Origin: an uncultured Clostridia bacterium
GTDB taxonomy: Bacteria; Bacillota; Clostridia; UMGS1810
Length of the DNA: 17,842 bases
Assembly (NCBI GenBank): GCA_937959315.1
Contig: CALGRC010000210.1
Coordinates: 1 to 17,842, forward strand
Reading direction: 5' to 3'
Both the position numbers and the translations under genes were made by a program. The notes beneath the pieces are model-generated. The model was not told the DNA's origin and did no database searches. It saw nothing but the letters and a program-made list of their open reading frames with translations. Positions 1 through 7,157 of the stretch are shown piece after piece (within the stretch, counting starts at the first letter, position 1; every line of letters starts with the position of its first letter).

Positions 1-198
1 GGCATCACGCCGGGAGCCTTTATCAGCCGATGCAAGCTGGAGGAGGCAAAGAGTCTGCTGCTGTTCAGCAAAAAAAATCTGGCTGAAATCAGCAGCCATC
101 TCTGCTATTCCAGTCAGGCGTATTTTCAGAACGTTTTCAAAAAGAAATACGGCATGACGCCCCCGCAGTATCGCAACACGAAACGGCGGATAGAATAA
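1..198 (+). CDS. AraC-family transcriptional regulator, C-terminal fragment
   Basis: Reading frame 1 is open from the first base to a TAA at 196-198, giving 65 residues without a start, so the gene is cut by the left window edge. The fragment matches the second helix-turn-helix of AraC/XylS regulators: the 'TPGAFISRCKLEEAKSLL' helix is followed by 'LAEISSHLCYSSQAYFQNVFKKKYGMTPPQYR', with the family's usual spacing between the 'I' of the second HTH and the closing F-K-x-x-G-x-(T/S)-P-x-x-(Y/F)-R signature. This part binds DNA. The sensing domain lies outside the window, so the ligand and targets cannot be told. It converges on feoA with a gap of 29 bases and no clear hairpin between the two stop codons. 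Confidence 0.9.
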   Translation, partial: GITPGAFISRCKLEEAKSLLLFSKKNLAEISSHLCYSSQAYFQNVFKKKYGMTPPQYRNTKRRIE

Positions 199-227
199 CG
201 CCCGTGTACAAACTACCAAAATTTTTT

Positions 228-473
228 TCACTTTTTTGTTTCCTCCCCCGTTTTTTCAACGACAATATATTTTGCATCCGATTTACGGATACTTAAAGCA
301 TATCCCATGATATCAATCAGCATAGGATCTCCCAGCGGCGCAAACCGCCGGACGCGCACACGGACGCCTTTGGTTACCCCCATATCCATCAGCCGCCGTT
401 TTAAGATTTCGTTGGTATCAATGCGGACGACTGTCGCTTCCTCGTGGCAGCGCAGCGTATTTAATGTTGTCAT
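228..473 (-). CDS. feoA: FeoA-family ferrous iron transport accessory protein
   Basis: This small 81-residue protein has the FeoA SH3-like fold signature: 'LKRRLMDMGVTKGVRVRVRRFAPLGDPMLIDIMGYALSIRKSDAKYIVV' carries the family's R-R-L-x-(D/E)-M-G-x-x-x-G, APLGDP and (G/A)xxLxLR-x-x-(D/E)A patterns. FeoA proteins are cytoplasmic partners of the FeoB Fe(II) permease. No feoB is present here, so this is a stand-alone copy, common in Clostridia. The frame is open to a further upstream start at 548, but ATG 473 is preferred because AGGAGG lies six bases before it and the recognisable domain starts just after it. The upstream alternative would also overlap the -35 and -10 elements of the promoter. 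Function is well supported by family; the metal transported is inferred. Confidence 0.88.
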   Translation of the reverse strand: MTTLNTLRCHEEATVVRIDTNEILKRRLMDMGVTKGVRVRVRRFAPLGDPMLIDIMGYALSIRKSDAKYIVVEKTGEETKK

Positions 474-494
474 ACGCGCCTCCTGTCGAATTTC

Positions 495-510
495 GTTAGA
501 GTGGCCTAAC
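495..510. promoter_or_regulatory. inverted repeat at the feoA transcription start (candidate operator)
   Basis: GTTAG-N6-CTAAC lies just downstream of the feoA -10 box and covers the predicted start of transcription. The half-sites resemble the TTAG/CTAA elements of DtxR/IdeR-type iron boxes, but the spacing is wider than in that consensus. A metal-responsive repressor site is therefore plausible and not shown. Confidence 0.4.
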
Positions 511-519
511 ATCAAATAT

Positions 520-548
520 AGTATAGCGGATTCCTTCCCGCTTGTCAA
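520..548 (-). promoter_or_regulatory. feoA promoter (sigma-A type)
   Basis: On the minus strand there is a consensus -35 TTGACA (543-548), a 17-base spacer and a -10 TATACT (520-525). Transcription would start near 513, about 40 bases before the feoA ATG at 473. This is one of the best promoter matches in the window. Confidence 0.8.
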
Positions 549-572
549 TGTCCAATCCGCCGTAACCTTCGC

Positions 573-602
573 TTGACAAAAAGGGAAAAAATAGTGTAAT
601 AT
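573..602 (+). promoter_or_regulatory. promoter of the topoisomerase operon
   Basis: A consensus TTGACA (573-578) is followed after 18 bases by TAATAT (597-602), or after 16 bases by TGTAAT (595-600). A TATAAT at 606-611 is too far away to pair with this -35. The promoter is divergent from that of feoA, with the two -35 boxes only 24 bases apart. The gene start at 660 has a GGCGGG Shine-Dalgarno-like stretch (642-647) at the rather long distance of 12 bases. Confidence 0.55.
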
Positions 603-659
603 GAATATAATCGGGTTATTCCGGGAATTTCAAACATATAAGGCGGGATATAGTGCAAT

Positions 660-2636
660 ATGCCAAGGGATAATTATACAAACGAAAGTATTTCCATGTT
701 AAAAGGCGCCGACCGCGTCCGCAAACGGCCAGCCGTTATTTTCGGTTCAGATGGCTTAGAGGGCTGCGAACACGCCATCTTTGAAATTTTGTCAAACTCC
801 ATCGACGAAGCGCGCGAAGGGTTCGGCAGCGTCATTACCGTTACCCGTTTTTTAGACCATTCCATCGAGGTGGTCGACCACGGGCGCGGCGTCCCGCTGG
901 ACTACAACCCCACCGAAGACCGCTACAACTGGGAACTGGTCTACTGCGAGCTGTACGCCGGCGGCAAATACAAAACCAATGCCGGTGAAAACTACGAGTT
1001 CAGCCTGGGGCTCAACGGCCTGGGCGCCTGTGCAACCCAGTATGCGTCTGAATACATGGATGTCGAAGTACTGCGCGACGGTTACCGCTACCAGTTACAT
1101 TTTGAAAAAGGGGAAAATGTCGGCGGGTTAAAAAAGGAAAAATACAAATACGACCACACCATGACCCGCACCAAATGGCGCCCCGATCTGGATGTCTTCA
1201 CCGATATCAACGTCAGCGAAGGCTACTTCCACGCCATCTTAAAAAAACAGGCCATTGTCAACAAGGGCTTGCTGTTTGTGTTCAAAAATGAAACCACACC
1301 CGGTGAATTTGCCGAAACACGCTACATTTACGAAAACGGTATTGTGGATTATGTCAAGGAGCTTGCCGGCGATACCGCCCTTACCGACGTGCAGTATTAC
1401 GAATGTGAACGCCGCGGCCGCGACCGCGCGGACAAGCCGGAATACAAAGTCCGTTTATCGGTGGCGTTCTGCTTTTCCAACCAGGCAAACCTGCTGGAAT
1501 ATTACCACAATTCCAGTTTCCTCGAGCACGGCGGCTCGCCAGACAAAGCGGTTTCCAATGCCTTTGTCTACTCCATTGACCAATACTGCAAGCAAAACGG
1601 CAAATACAATAAAAACGAAAGCAAAATCAATTTCAACGATGTGCGCGACTGCCTGATTTTGGTATCCAACTCCTTTTCTACTGTCACGTCTTATGAAAAC
1701 CAGACCAAAAAAGCCATCAACAACAAATTCATCGCCGAAGCCATGACCGAATTTCTACGGCACGAATTGGAGCTGTATTTCATTGAAAATAAAATGGATG
1801 CGGAAAAAATCTGTTCGCAGGTGCTGGTCAACAAGCGCAGCCGCGAGCACGCCGAAAAGGCGCGCGTCAACATAGCCAAAAAGCTGTCCGGCAGCCTGGA
1901 TGTGACCAACCGGGTACAAAAATTTGTCGACTGCCGTTCCAAAGACGTTTCCAAACGCGAGGTTTATATTGTCGAGGGCGACTCGGCATTGGGTTCGGTC
2001 AAATTAGGCCGGGACAGCGAATTCCAGGCCATTATGCCGGTACGCGGGAAAATTCTAAACTGCTTGAAAGCCGATTATGACAAGATTTTCAAAAGCGAAA
2101 TCATCGTCGATTTATTGAAGGTCTTAGGCTGCGGCGTAGAAATCTCCTCCAAACACAACAAGAATTTTTCCACGTTCGATTTGGAAAATTTACGCTGGAA
2201 TAAAGTGGTTATCTGCACCGACGCGGACGTGGACGGGTTCCAGATCCGCACGCTGATTTTAGCCATGCTCTACCGACTGGTGCCCACGCTCATTGACGCC
2301 GGCAAGGTCTTCATCGCCGAATCGCCGCTGTTTGAAATTACCCACAAAAATAACACCTATTTTGCCTATACCGACAAGGAAAAATCCGACCTGGTCAAAA
2401 AATTGGGCGGGAACTGCCATGTCCAGCGCTCCAAGGGGTTAGGCGAAAACGAACCGGAAATGATGTGGGAAACCACCATGAACCCGGAAACCCGGCGGTT
2501 AATCAAAGTCACCAGCGAAGATGTCGAACGTACCGCACAGGTATTCGACATGCTGCTGGGCGACGATTTAAACGCACGCAAAGACTACATTGCCGACAAT
2601 GGGCATCTGTATCTGGATATGCTGGATTTGAGCTAA
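660..2636 (+). CDS. parE: type IIA DNA topoisomerase subunit B (ParE-like)
   Basis: The 658-residue ATPase subunit of a type II topoisomerase opens the duplex gate together with the A subunit encoded next to it. The GHKL ATPase core is at the N-terminus: 'EILSNSIDEA' (Glu42, Asn46, Asp49), 'VVDHGRGVP' (Asp73), 'YAGGKY' and the glycine-rich ATP lid 'SLGLNGLGA' (115-123). The transducer lysine motif QTK is at 348-350. The TOPRIM domain has 'IVEGDSALGS' (Glu439), 'MPVRGKILN' and 'CTDADVDG' (Asp521, Asp523, Asp525), all the metal ligands. 'QRSKGLGE' and 'WETTMNPETR' follow. Length is normal for ParE or short GyrB, and there is no Gram-negative-type insertion. The partner lacks a visible GyrA-box, so a topoisomerase IV (decatenase) role is favoured; gyrase cannot be excluded. 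No other start fits better than ATG 660. Confidence 0.88.
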   Translation: MPRDNYTNESISMLKGADRVRKRPAVIFGSDGLEGCEHAIFEILSNSIDEAREGFGSVITVTRFLDHSIEVVDHGRGVPLDYNPTEDRYNWELVYCELYAGGKYKTNAGENYEFSLGLNGLGACATQYASEYMDVEVLRDGYRYQLHFEKGENVGGLKKEKYKYDHTMTRTKWRPDLDVFTDINVSEGYFHAILKKQAIVNKGLLFVFKNETTPGEFAETRYIYENGIVDYVKELAGDTALTDVQYYECERRGRDRADKPEYKVRLSVAFCFSNQANLLEYYHNSSFLEHGGSPDKAVSNAFVYSIDQYCKQNGKYNKNESKINFNDVRDCLILVSNSFSTVTSYENQTKKAINNKFIAEAMTEFLRHELELYFIENKMDAEKICSQVLVNKRSREHAEKARVNIAKKLSGSLDVTNRVQKFVDCRSKDVSKREVYIVEGDSALGSVKLGRDSEFQAIMPVRGKILNCLKADYDKIFKSEIIVDLLKVLGCGVEISSKHNKNFSTFDLENLRWNKVVICTDADVDGFQIRTLILAMLYRLVPTLIDAGKVFIAESPLFEITHKNNTYFAYTDKEKSDLVKKLGGNCHVQRSKGLGENEPEMMWETTMNPETRRLIKVTSEDVERTAQVFDMLLGDDLNARKDYIADNGHLYLDMLDLS

Positions 2637-2651
2637 AGGAGGCGGGATCAC

Positions 2652-4820
2652 ATGGATATGGAACAAAAAATCACAGACACGCTAAAAGAAAATTATATGC
2701 CCTACGCCATGAGCGTCATCATCTCCCGCGCCCTGCCGGAGATTGACGGGTTCAAACCCTCCCACCGCAAGCTTTTGTACACCATGTATAAAATGAACCT
2801 TTTAAACGGCAGCCGTACCAAATCGGCAAACGTGGTGGGACAGACCATGAAACTGAACCCCCACGGTGACCTCACCATCTATGACACCATGGTGCGCCTG
2901 ACCCGGGGCAACGATACCTTACTGCATCCGTTTATCGACTCCAAAGGCAACTTTGCCAAACACTATTCGCGCGATATGGCCTATGCGGCCTCCCGTTACA
3001 CCGAAGTGAAACTGGACCCGTTTGCAAAGGAAATTTTCGGCGACATCGACAAAAACACCGTCGATTTTACCGACAACTATGACGGCACCATGAAAGAACC
3101 GGTGCTGCTGCCGGTATCCTTCCCAAACATCTTAGTCAACCCCAACCAGGGCATTGCGGTCGGCATGGCAAACTGCATCTGCTCGTTTAACCTAAAAGAA
3201 GTGTGCGATACCACCATCGCGTATTTGAAAGATGAAACCTGCGATTTGATGAAAACCCTGCTTGCCCCCGATTTTACCACCGGCGGCGCACTGCTGTACA
3301 ATGAAGCGCAATTGCGCGGTATTTACGAAACCGGGCGCGGCAGTTTCAAGGTGCGCAGCAAATACCGGGTGGATAAGAAAAACAACCTGGTTGAAATCTA
3401 CGAAATCCCCTACACCACCACTGCAGAAGCCATCATTGACAAAATCATCGAGCTCATTAAGGCCGGCAAAATCCGCGAGGTTTCCGATTTGCGCGATGAA
3501 ACCGATTTGAATGGCCTTAAGATAACGATGGATGTCAAGCGCGGCACCGACTGTGATTTGCTCATGCACAAACTATTTAAAATGACCCCGCTGGAAGATT
3601 CTTTTTCCTGCAACTTTAATATCCTCATCGGCCAGACGCCAAAGGTCATGGGCATCAAGGAAATCCTGCGCCACTGGACAGCCTTCCGCATGGACTGCAT
3701 TACCCGGCGCATCAAGTTCGATATCAACAAAATGACCCACCGGCTGCACTTGCTGGAAGGTTTAAAACTCATTCTGCTGGACATCGACAAAGCCATCGCC
3801 ATCATCCGCGGCAGCGAAAAGGACGAAGACGTCATCCCAAATCTGATGCGCGGTTTTGCCATTGACGAACTCCAGGCCGACTACATTGCAGAGATCAAAC
3901 TGCGCAACTTAAACAAGGATTATATCCTTAAACGCTTAGACGATATCGACGATCTGGCCAGGGAATTGGAACGGCTGGACTATATCCTCAAACACGAAGA
4001 AGAAGTCAAAAACATCATCATATCTGAACTCAAAGAGATTGCCAAAAAATACGGCTGCGACCGCCGGACTGAAATCATCACCGAAGAAGAAATGGTCGAA
4101 ATACCAGAGGAAAACATGGTGGAGGACTACAACCTTAAAATCTTCCTCACCCAACAGGGATACTTTAAAAAAATCTCCGCCGTCAGCCTGCGTTCCAGCG
4201 GCCAGCAAAAACTAAAAGAGGAAGATTCCTTCATCGTAGAGCAGGAATCCACCAACCGGGCGGACGTCATCTTCATCAGCGACCAATGCGCGGCCTATAA
4301 ATCCAGGCTTTCCGACATTGCCGACTGCAAGGCCAGCGAATGGGGGCATTACCTGCCCAACCTTATTGCTATGGAAGAAGGGGAACGCATTTTATACGCC
4401 GTAGCAACAGCAGACTACAGCGGGCATCTGCTGTTTACCTACGCCAACGGCAAAGCTGCCAAAATCCCGCTCAAAAGCTACGAGACCAAGACCAACCGCA
4501 AAAAACTGCTCAACGCTTACAGCAGCAAGGCGCCGCTGGTCGATGTGCGGTTTTTGCCGGAAGACACTGACCTGGTAGCCTACAGCACGCTTGACAAAGT
4601 GCTGGTATTCAACACCGCCGCCATCTCGGCAAAAACCTCTAAGGATTCCCAGGGCGTATCGGTCATGAATATGAAGAAAAACAGCAAAATCGCAAAAATC
4701 CGGCTTCTCTCCGAGACGTCGTTCACCGACCCGGATTACTACCGCACCAAAAACATCCCCGCTACGGGATATTATTTGAAAAATGAAGACGCCGAAGACG
4801 GCCAGCTTAGCCTGTTTTAA
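2652..4820 (+). CDS. parC: type IIA DNA topoisomerase subunit A (ParC-like) with C-terminal QLSLF
   Basis: This 722-residue breakage-reunion subunit starts 15 bases after parE, with AGGAGG nine bases before the ATG. The winged-helix core shows 'MPYAMSVIISRALPEIDGFKPSHRKLLYTMY', 'HGDLTIYDTMVRL' and the catalytic tyrosine in 'AASRYTEVKL' (Tyr116). The position equivalent to E. coli GyrA Ser83 is Leu74, while the Asp87 equivalent (Asp78) is kept. The tower and a long coiled-coil region ('LRNLNKDYILKRLDDIDDLARELERL', about 415-460) are recognisable. The region after about 490 should be a beta-pinwheel, but I see no QRRGG(K/R)G GyrA-box, which argues for topoisomerase IV-like relaxation and decatenation activity. 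The last five residues (718-722) are QLSLF, matching the consensus for binding the DnaN sliding clamp. Identity as a type IIA A subunit is secure; parC versus gyrA is inferred. Confidence 0.87.
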   Translation: MDMEQKITDTLKENYMPYAMSVIISRALPEIDGFKPSHRKLLYTMYKMNLLNGSRTKSANVVGQTMKLNPHGDLTIYDTMVRLTRGNDTLLHPFIDSKGNFAKHYSRDMAYAASRYTEVKLDPFAKEIFGDIDKNTVDFTDNYDGTMKEPVLLPVSFPNILVNPNQGIAVGMANCICSFNLKEVCDTTIAYLKDETCDLMKTLLAPDFTTGGALLYNEAQLRGIYETGRGSFKVRSKYRVDKKNNLVEIYEIPYTTTAEAIIDKIIELIKAGKIREVSDLRDETDLNGLKITMDVKRGTDCDLLMHKLFKMTPLEDSFSCNFNILIGQTPKVMGIKEILRHWTAFRMDCITRRIKFDINKMTHRLHLLEGLKLILLDIDKAIAIIRGSEKDEDVIPNLMRGFAIDELQADYIAEIKLRNLNKDYILKRLDDIDDLARELERLDYILKHEEEVKNIIISELKEIAKKYGCDRRTEIITEEEMVEIPEENMVEDYNLKIFLTQQGYFKKISAVSLRSSGQQKLKEEDSFIVEQESTNRADVIFISDQCAAYKSRLSDIADCKASEWGHYLPNLIAMEEGERILYAVATADYSGHLLFTYANGKAAKIPLKSYETKTNRKKLLNAYSSKAPLVDVRFLPEDTDLVAYSTLDKVLVFNTAAISAKTSKDSQGVSVMNMKKNSKIAKIRLLSETSFTDPDYYRTKNIPATGYYLKNEDAEDGQLSLF
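4803..4817 (+). other. C-terminal QLSLF motif of the topoisomerase A subunit
   Basis: These five codons encode the final residues of the A subunit and match the QL(S/D)LF pentapeptide by which polymerases, MutS, RarA and other proteins dock on the DnaN clamp. The preceding stretch is acidic and probably disordered (NEDAEDG), as expected for an exposed docking tail. Confidence 0.6.
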
Positions 4821-4840
4821 TTTGTTAGGAGGGATTGCAT

Positions 4841-5473
4841 ATGGATATCAAAGAAAAAATGCATGCCGGCCTGCTGTATTATCCAGCAGATCCAGAATTG
4901 CTGGAAGAGCAGGCCACATGCCTGGAGAAATTATATGATTACAATGGTACCCGTCCCGCCGAGGAAGAGAAAAGGAAAACACTCCTCAAAGATATGTTTG
5001 CTGAAATTGGGGATGGCTGCCACATTGAACCGCCGTTTCATGCAAATTGGGGTGGGAAACATGTGCATTTTGGCAGCCAAATTTATGCAAATTTCGGCTT
5101 AACCTTGGTAGATGATACCCATATCTATGTAGGGGATTTTACTATGTTTGGACCGAATGTCATAATCGCCGCAGCCGGCCATCCTATCCTGCCCGCTTTC
5201 CGGAAACATGCCTGGCAGTATAATGCACCGGTACATATCGGGAAAAATTGTTGGCTGGGTGCGGGGGTCATTGTAGTCCCAGGCGTCTCTATTGGCGACA
5301 ATACCGTCATCGGCGCCGGCAGCATCGTTACAAAGGATATTCCCGCAAATGTCATTGCTGTTGGAAACCCATGCCGTATACTCCGGGAAATTAATGATCA
5401 CGACCGGGAATATTATTTCAAAGACCGCAAAATTACAGAAGAAGATTTGATTGCCTGTGCTATAGACAAATGA
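4841..5473 (+). CDS. maltose/galactoside-type O-acetyltransferase
   Basis: This 210-residue left-handed beta-helix enzyme of the Maa/LacA/NodL family is expected to move acetyl from acetyl-CoA to a sugar hydroxyl in the cytoplasm. The N-terminal Mac region 'DPELLEEQATCLEKLYDYNGTRP' is followed by hexapeptide repeats. The catalytic histidine is His114 in 'AAAGHPILP', and the C-terminal part 'WLGAGVIVVPGVSIGDNTVIGAGSIVTKDIP' is typical. The ATG at 4841 is chosen over TTG 4835 because AGGAGGG (4827-4833) sits seven bases before it. It follows the topoisomerase A gene by 20 bases without a promoter between them, so it is probably co-transcribed, although no functional link is obvious. Family is sure; the sugar acceptor is unknown, and annotation as maltose acetyltransferase would be by convention only. 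Confidence 0.9.
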   Translation: MDIKEKMHAGLLYYPADPELLEEQATCLEKLYDYNGTRPAEEEKRKTLLKDMFAEIGDGCHIEPPFHANWGGKHVHFGSQIYANFGLTLVDDTHIYVGDFTMFGPNVIIAAAGHPILPAFRKHAWQYNAPVHIGKNCWLGAGVIVVPGVSIGDNTVIGAGSIVTKDIPANVIAVGNPCRILREINDHDREYYFKDRKITEEDLIACAIDK

Positions 5474-5480
5474 GTATGAA

Positions 5481-5520
5481 AAAAGCGCTATACGCTATTT
5501 ATTCTTGTATAGCGTTTTTT
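5481..5520 (+). terminator. intrinsic terminator of the topoisomerase-acetyltransferase operon
   Basis: The arms CGCTATAC (5486-5493) and GTATAGCG (5507-5514) enclose a 13-base loop and are followed by a run of six T. An A-run before the stem adds A-T pairs and could make it work in both directions. It begins eight bases after the acetyltransferase stop codon. Confidence 0.85.
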
Positions 5521-5584
5521 ATTTGTGCCCACAAGCCGCTAAACGCAAAACCGGCAATAAAAATATAAACTGTAGTAAAAGGCA

Positions 5585-5613
5585 TTGCAATTCCCCATAG
5601 GGTACGGTATGAT
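5585..5613 (+). promoter_or_regulatory. candidate promoter of the MATE gene
   Basis: TTGCAA (5585-5590), a 17-base spacer and TATGAT (5608-5613) precede the MATE start at 5640. A CCCAT...ATGGG dyad (5594-5598 and 5615-5619) surrounds the -10 element and may be an operator, but the match is short. The promoter call rests on position and moderate box quality. Confidence 0.4.
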
Positions 5614-5639
5614 AATGGGTGTGGGAAGGAAGGGAATTT

Positions 5640-6965
5640 ATGTTTTCTAGAAAAGATTTATTACGCCTCATTATTCCGCTTATTATAGAACAAATTTTGG
5701 CTGTTACCATTGGCATGGCAGATACCATTATGGTTTCTACTGTGGGGGAAGCTGCTGTTTCCGGCATTTCCCTAGTAGATACCATCAATGTTTTGCTCAT
5801 CAATATTTTTTCGGCGCTCGCTACTGGCGGAGCAGTGGTAGCCTCCCAATACTTGGGCCGCGGTGATACTGAAAATGCCTGCAAAGCTGCAAAACAATTG
5901 GTGTATGTCATAACCATAGGTGCACTGCTGCTTATGACAGCCGCGCTGATTTTCCGAAAACCAATCATCCGGTTTGCCTTTGGTTCCATTGAACCGGATG
6001 TTATGCGCAATGCCGATACATACCTGTTTTTGTCTGCCATATCCTATCCATTCCTAGCAATCTACAATGGCGGGGCGGCCCTGTACCGCTCCATGAACAA
6101 TTCTAAAATTTCCATGCTGGTTTCGCTGCTTATGAATATCATCAACATTTTTGGCAATGCCATTTTGATATATATTTTTGATATGGGGGTGGCCGGCGCC
6201 GGAACTGCCTCCTTTTTCTCCCGTGCCATTGCTGCGGTTATTATACTATTGCTGCTGCATAGGCAATCTACCCCCATTCATATCAACCGTATTTACTTGC
6301 CGGAATTCCATTCACAAATGGTCAAAAATATCCTGCGTATCGGTGTGCCGAACGGATTGGAAAACGGCATGTTCCAAATTGGGAAAGTGCTGGTACAAAG
6401 CCTGATTGCTTCATTTGGCACCATTGCCATTGCGGCCAATGCCGTTGCCAATAATTTTGCTTCCATTGAAGTATTGCCGGGGTCTGCCATTGGGCTTGCC
6501 ATGATCACCGTAGTCGGGCAGTGCGTCGGCGCAAAAGACTACGATCAGGCAAAAGGATATGCCATGAAATTGATGAAAATTACCTACTTGACTATGGGCG
6601 CACTGAATATATTGGTTTTATTGCTTCTTCATCCATTGGTAGGTTTCTATCATCTATCCTATGAAACGACGGCGCTTGCAAAACAATTGCTCATCTATCA
6701 TAGTATATGCTGTATCATCATCTGGCCTTCTTCTTTTACGCTGCCAAACAGCCTGCGCGCAGCAAATGACGTCAAATTTACCATGATACTATCCATTGTA
6801 TCCATGTGGCTCTGTCGGATTGCCCTAAGTTATTTGTTAGCGAAAGGGCTTGGGCTTGGTGTGTTTGGTGTTTGGATTGCAATGACCGCGGACTGGCTGG
6901 TGCGGGCGATTGGCTTTATTTGGCGTTTTGCCAGCGGCAAATGGAAACACCGCCAACTCATCTAA
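5640..6965 (+). CDS. MATE-family multidrug/cation exporter
   Basis: This 441-residue integral membrane protein has about 12 hydrophobic segments in two homologous halves. Family hallmarks include the N-terminal 'LIIPLIIEQILAVTIGMADTIMVSTVGEAAVSGISLVD', 'GGAVVASQYLGRGD' and, in the second half, 'GVPNGLENGMFQIGKVLVQSLIASFGTIAIAANAVANN' and 'VVGQCVGAKDYDQAKGYA'. MATE proteins export drugs or metabolites using Na+ or H+ gradients. The frame is open to a GTG at 5619, but ATG 5640 is chosen because a GGAAGGAAGGG ribosome site lies just before it. The gene has its own terminator and no linked transporter genes. Substrate and coupling ion cannot be told from the sequence. No regulator gene lies beside it. 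Confidence 0.9.
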   Translation: MFSRKDLLRLIIPLIIEQILAVTIGMADTIMVSTVGEAAVSGISLVDTINVLLINIFSALATGGAVVASQYLGRGDTENACKAAKQLVYVITIGALLLMTAALIFRKPIIRFAFGSIEPDVMRNADTYLFLSAISYPFLAIYNGGAALYRSMNNSKISMLVSLLMNIINIFGNAILIYIFDMGVAGAGTASFFSRAIAAVIILLLLHRQSTPIHINRIYLPEFHSQMVKNILRIGVPNGLENGMFQIGKVLVQSLIASFGTIAIAANAVANNFASIEVLPGSAIGLAMITVVGQCVGAKDYDQAKGYAMKLMKITYLTMGALNILVLLLLHPLVGFYHLSYETTALAKQLLIYHSICCIIIWPSSFTLPNSLRAANDVKFTMILSIVSMWLCRIALSYLLAKGLGLGVFGVWIAMTADWLVRAIGFIWRFASGKWKHRQLI

Positions 6966-6975
6966 TTGTTAAAGA

Positions 6976-7012
6976 TAAACCCCCTCCCCATCTTGGCTGG
7001 AGGGGGTTATAT
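6976..7012 (+). terminator. terminator-like hairpin after the MATE gene
   Basis: AACCCCCTCC (6978-6987) and GGAGGGGGTT (6999-7008) form a perfect 10-base-pair GC-rich stem with an 11-base loop. The T-tract after it is poor (ATATGTTTCT), so termination may be less efficient than at the other hairpins of the window. Confidence 0.7.
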
Positions 7013-7070
7013 GTTTCTGTGACCGTTATATTGGCTGGCAATCATGGTAAACCTCTTACAGAAATTACCG

Positions 7071-7099
7071 TTGACATAATGCATAAAATTATGTAGACT
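7071..7099 (+). promoter_or_regulatory. promoter of the SLH-protein gene
   Basis: Consensus TTGACA (7071-7076) and TAGACT (7094-7099) are separated by 17 bases. Transcription should start near 7106, giving a leader of about 50 bases before the ATG at 7158. Confidence 0.72.
7074..7094. promoter_or_regulatory. 21-bp palindrome inside the SLH-gene promoter (candidate operator)
   Basis: A perfect inverted repeat, ACATAAT-N7-ATTATGT, starts within the -35 box and ends on the first base of the -10 box. A dimeric protein bound here would block RNA polymerase, so it looks like a repressor operator. I do not recognise the consensus. Confidence 0.55.
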
Positions 7100-7109
7100 A
7101 TTGGTTGTC

Positions 7110-7131
7110 GGTGTCACCCGATTCTGACACC
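7110..7131 (+). promoter_or_regulatory. stem-loop at the start of the SLH-gene leader
   Basis: GGTGTCA and TGACACC form a perfect seven-base-pair stem with an eight-base loop, beginning a few bases after the predicted transcription start. No T-run follows, so it is not a terminator. It could be a 5' mRNA stabiliser or a second operator. Confidence 0.45.
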
Positions 7132-7157
7132 TTAAATAACGATAAGGAGAGATATCA

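Noticed and set aside
5619..5639. GTG at 5619 as start of the MATE gene
   Set aside because: The GGAAGGAAGGG ribosome site lies after it and points to ATG 5640.
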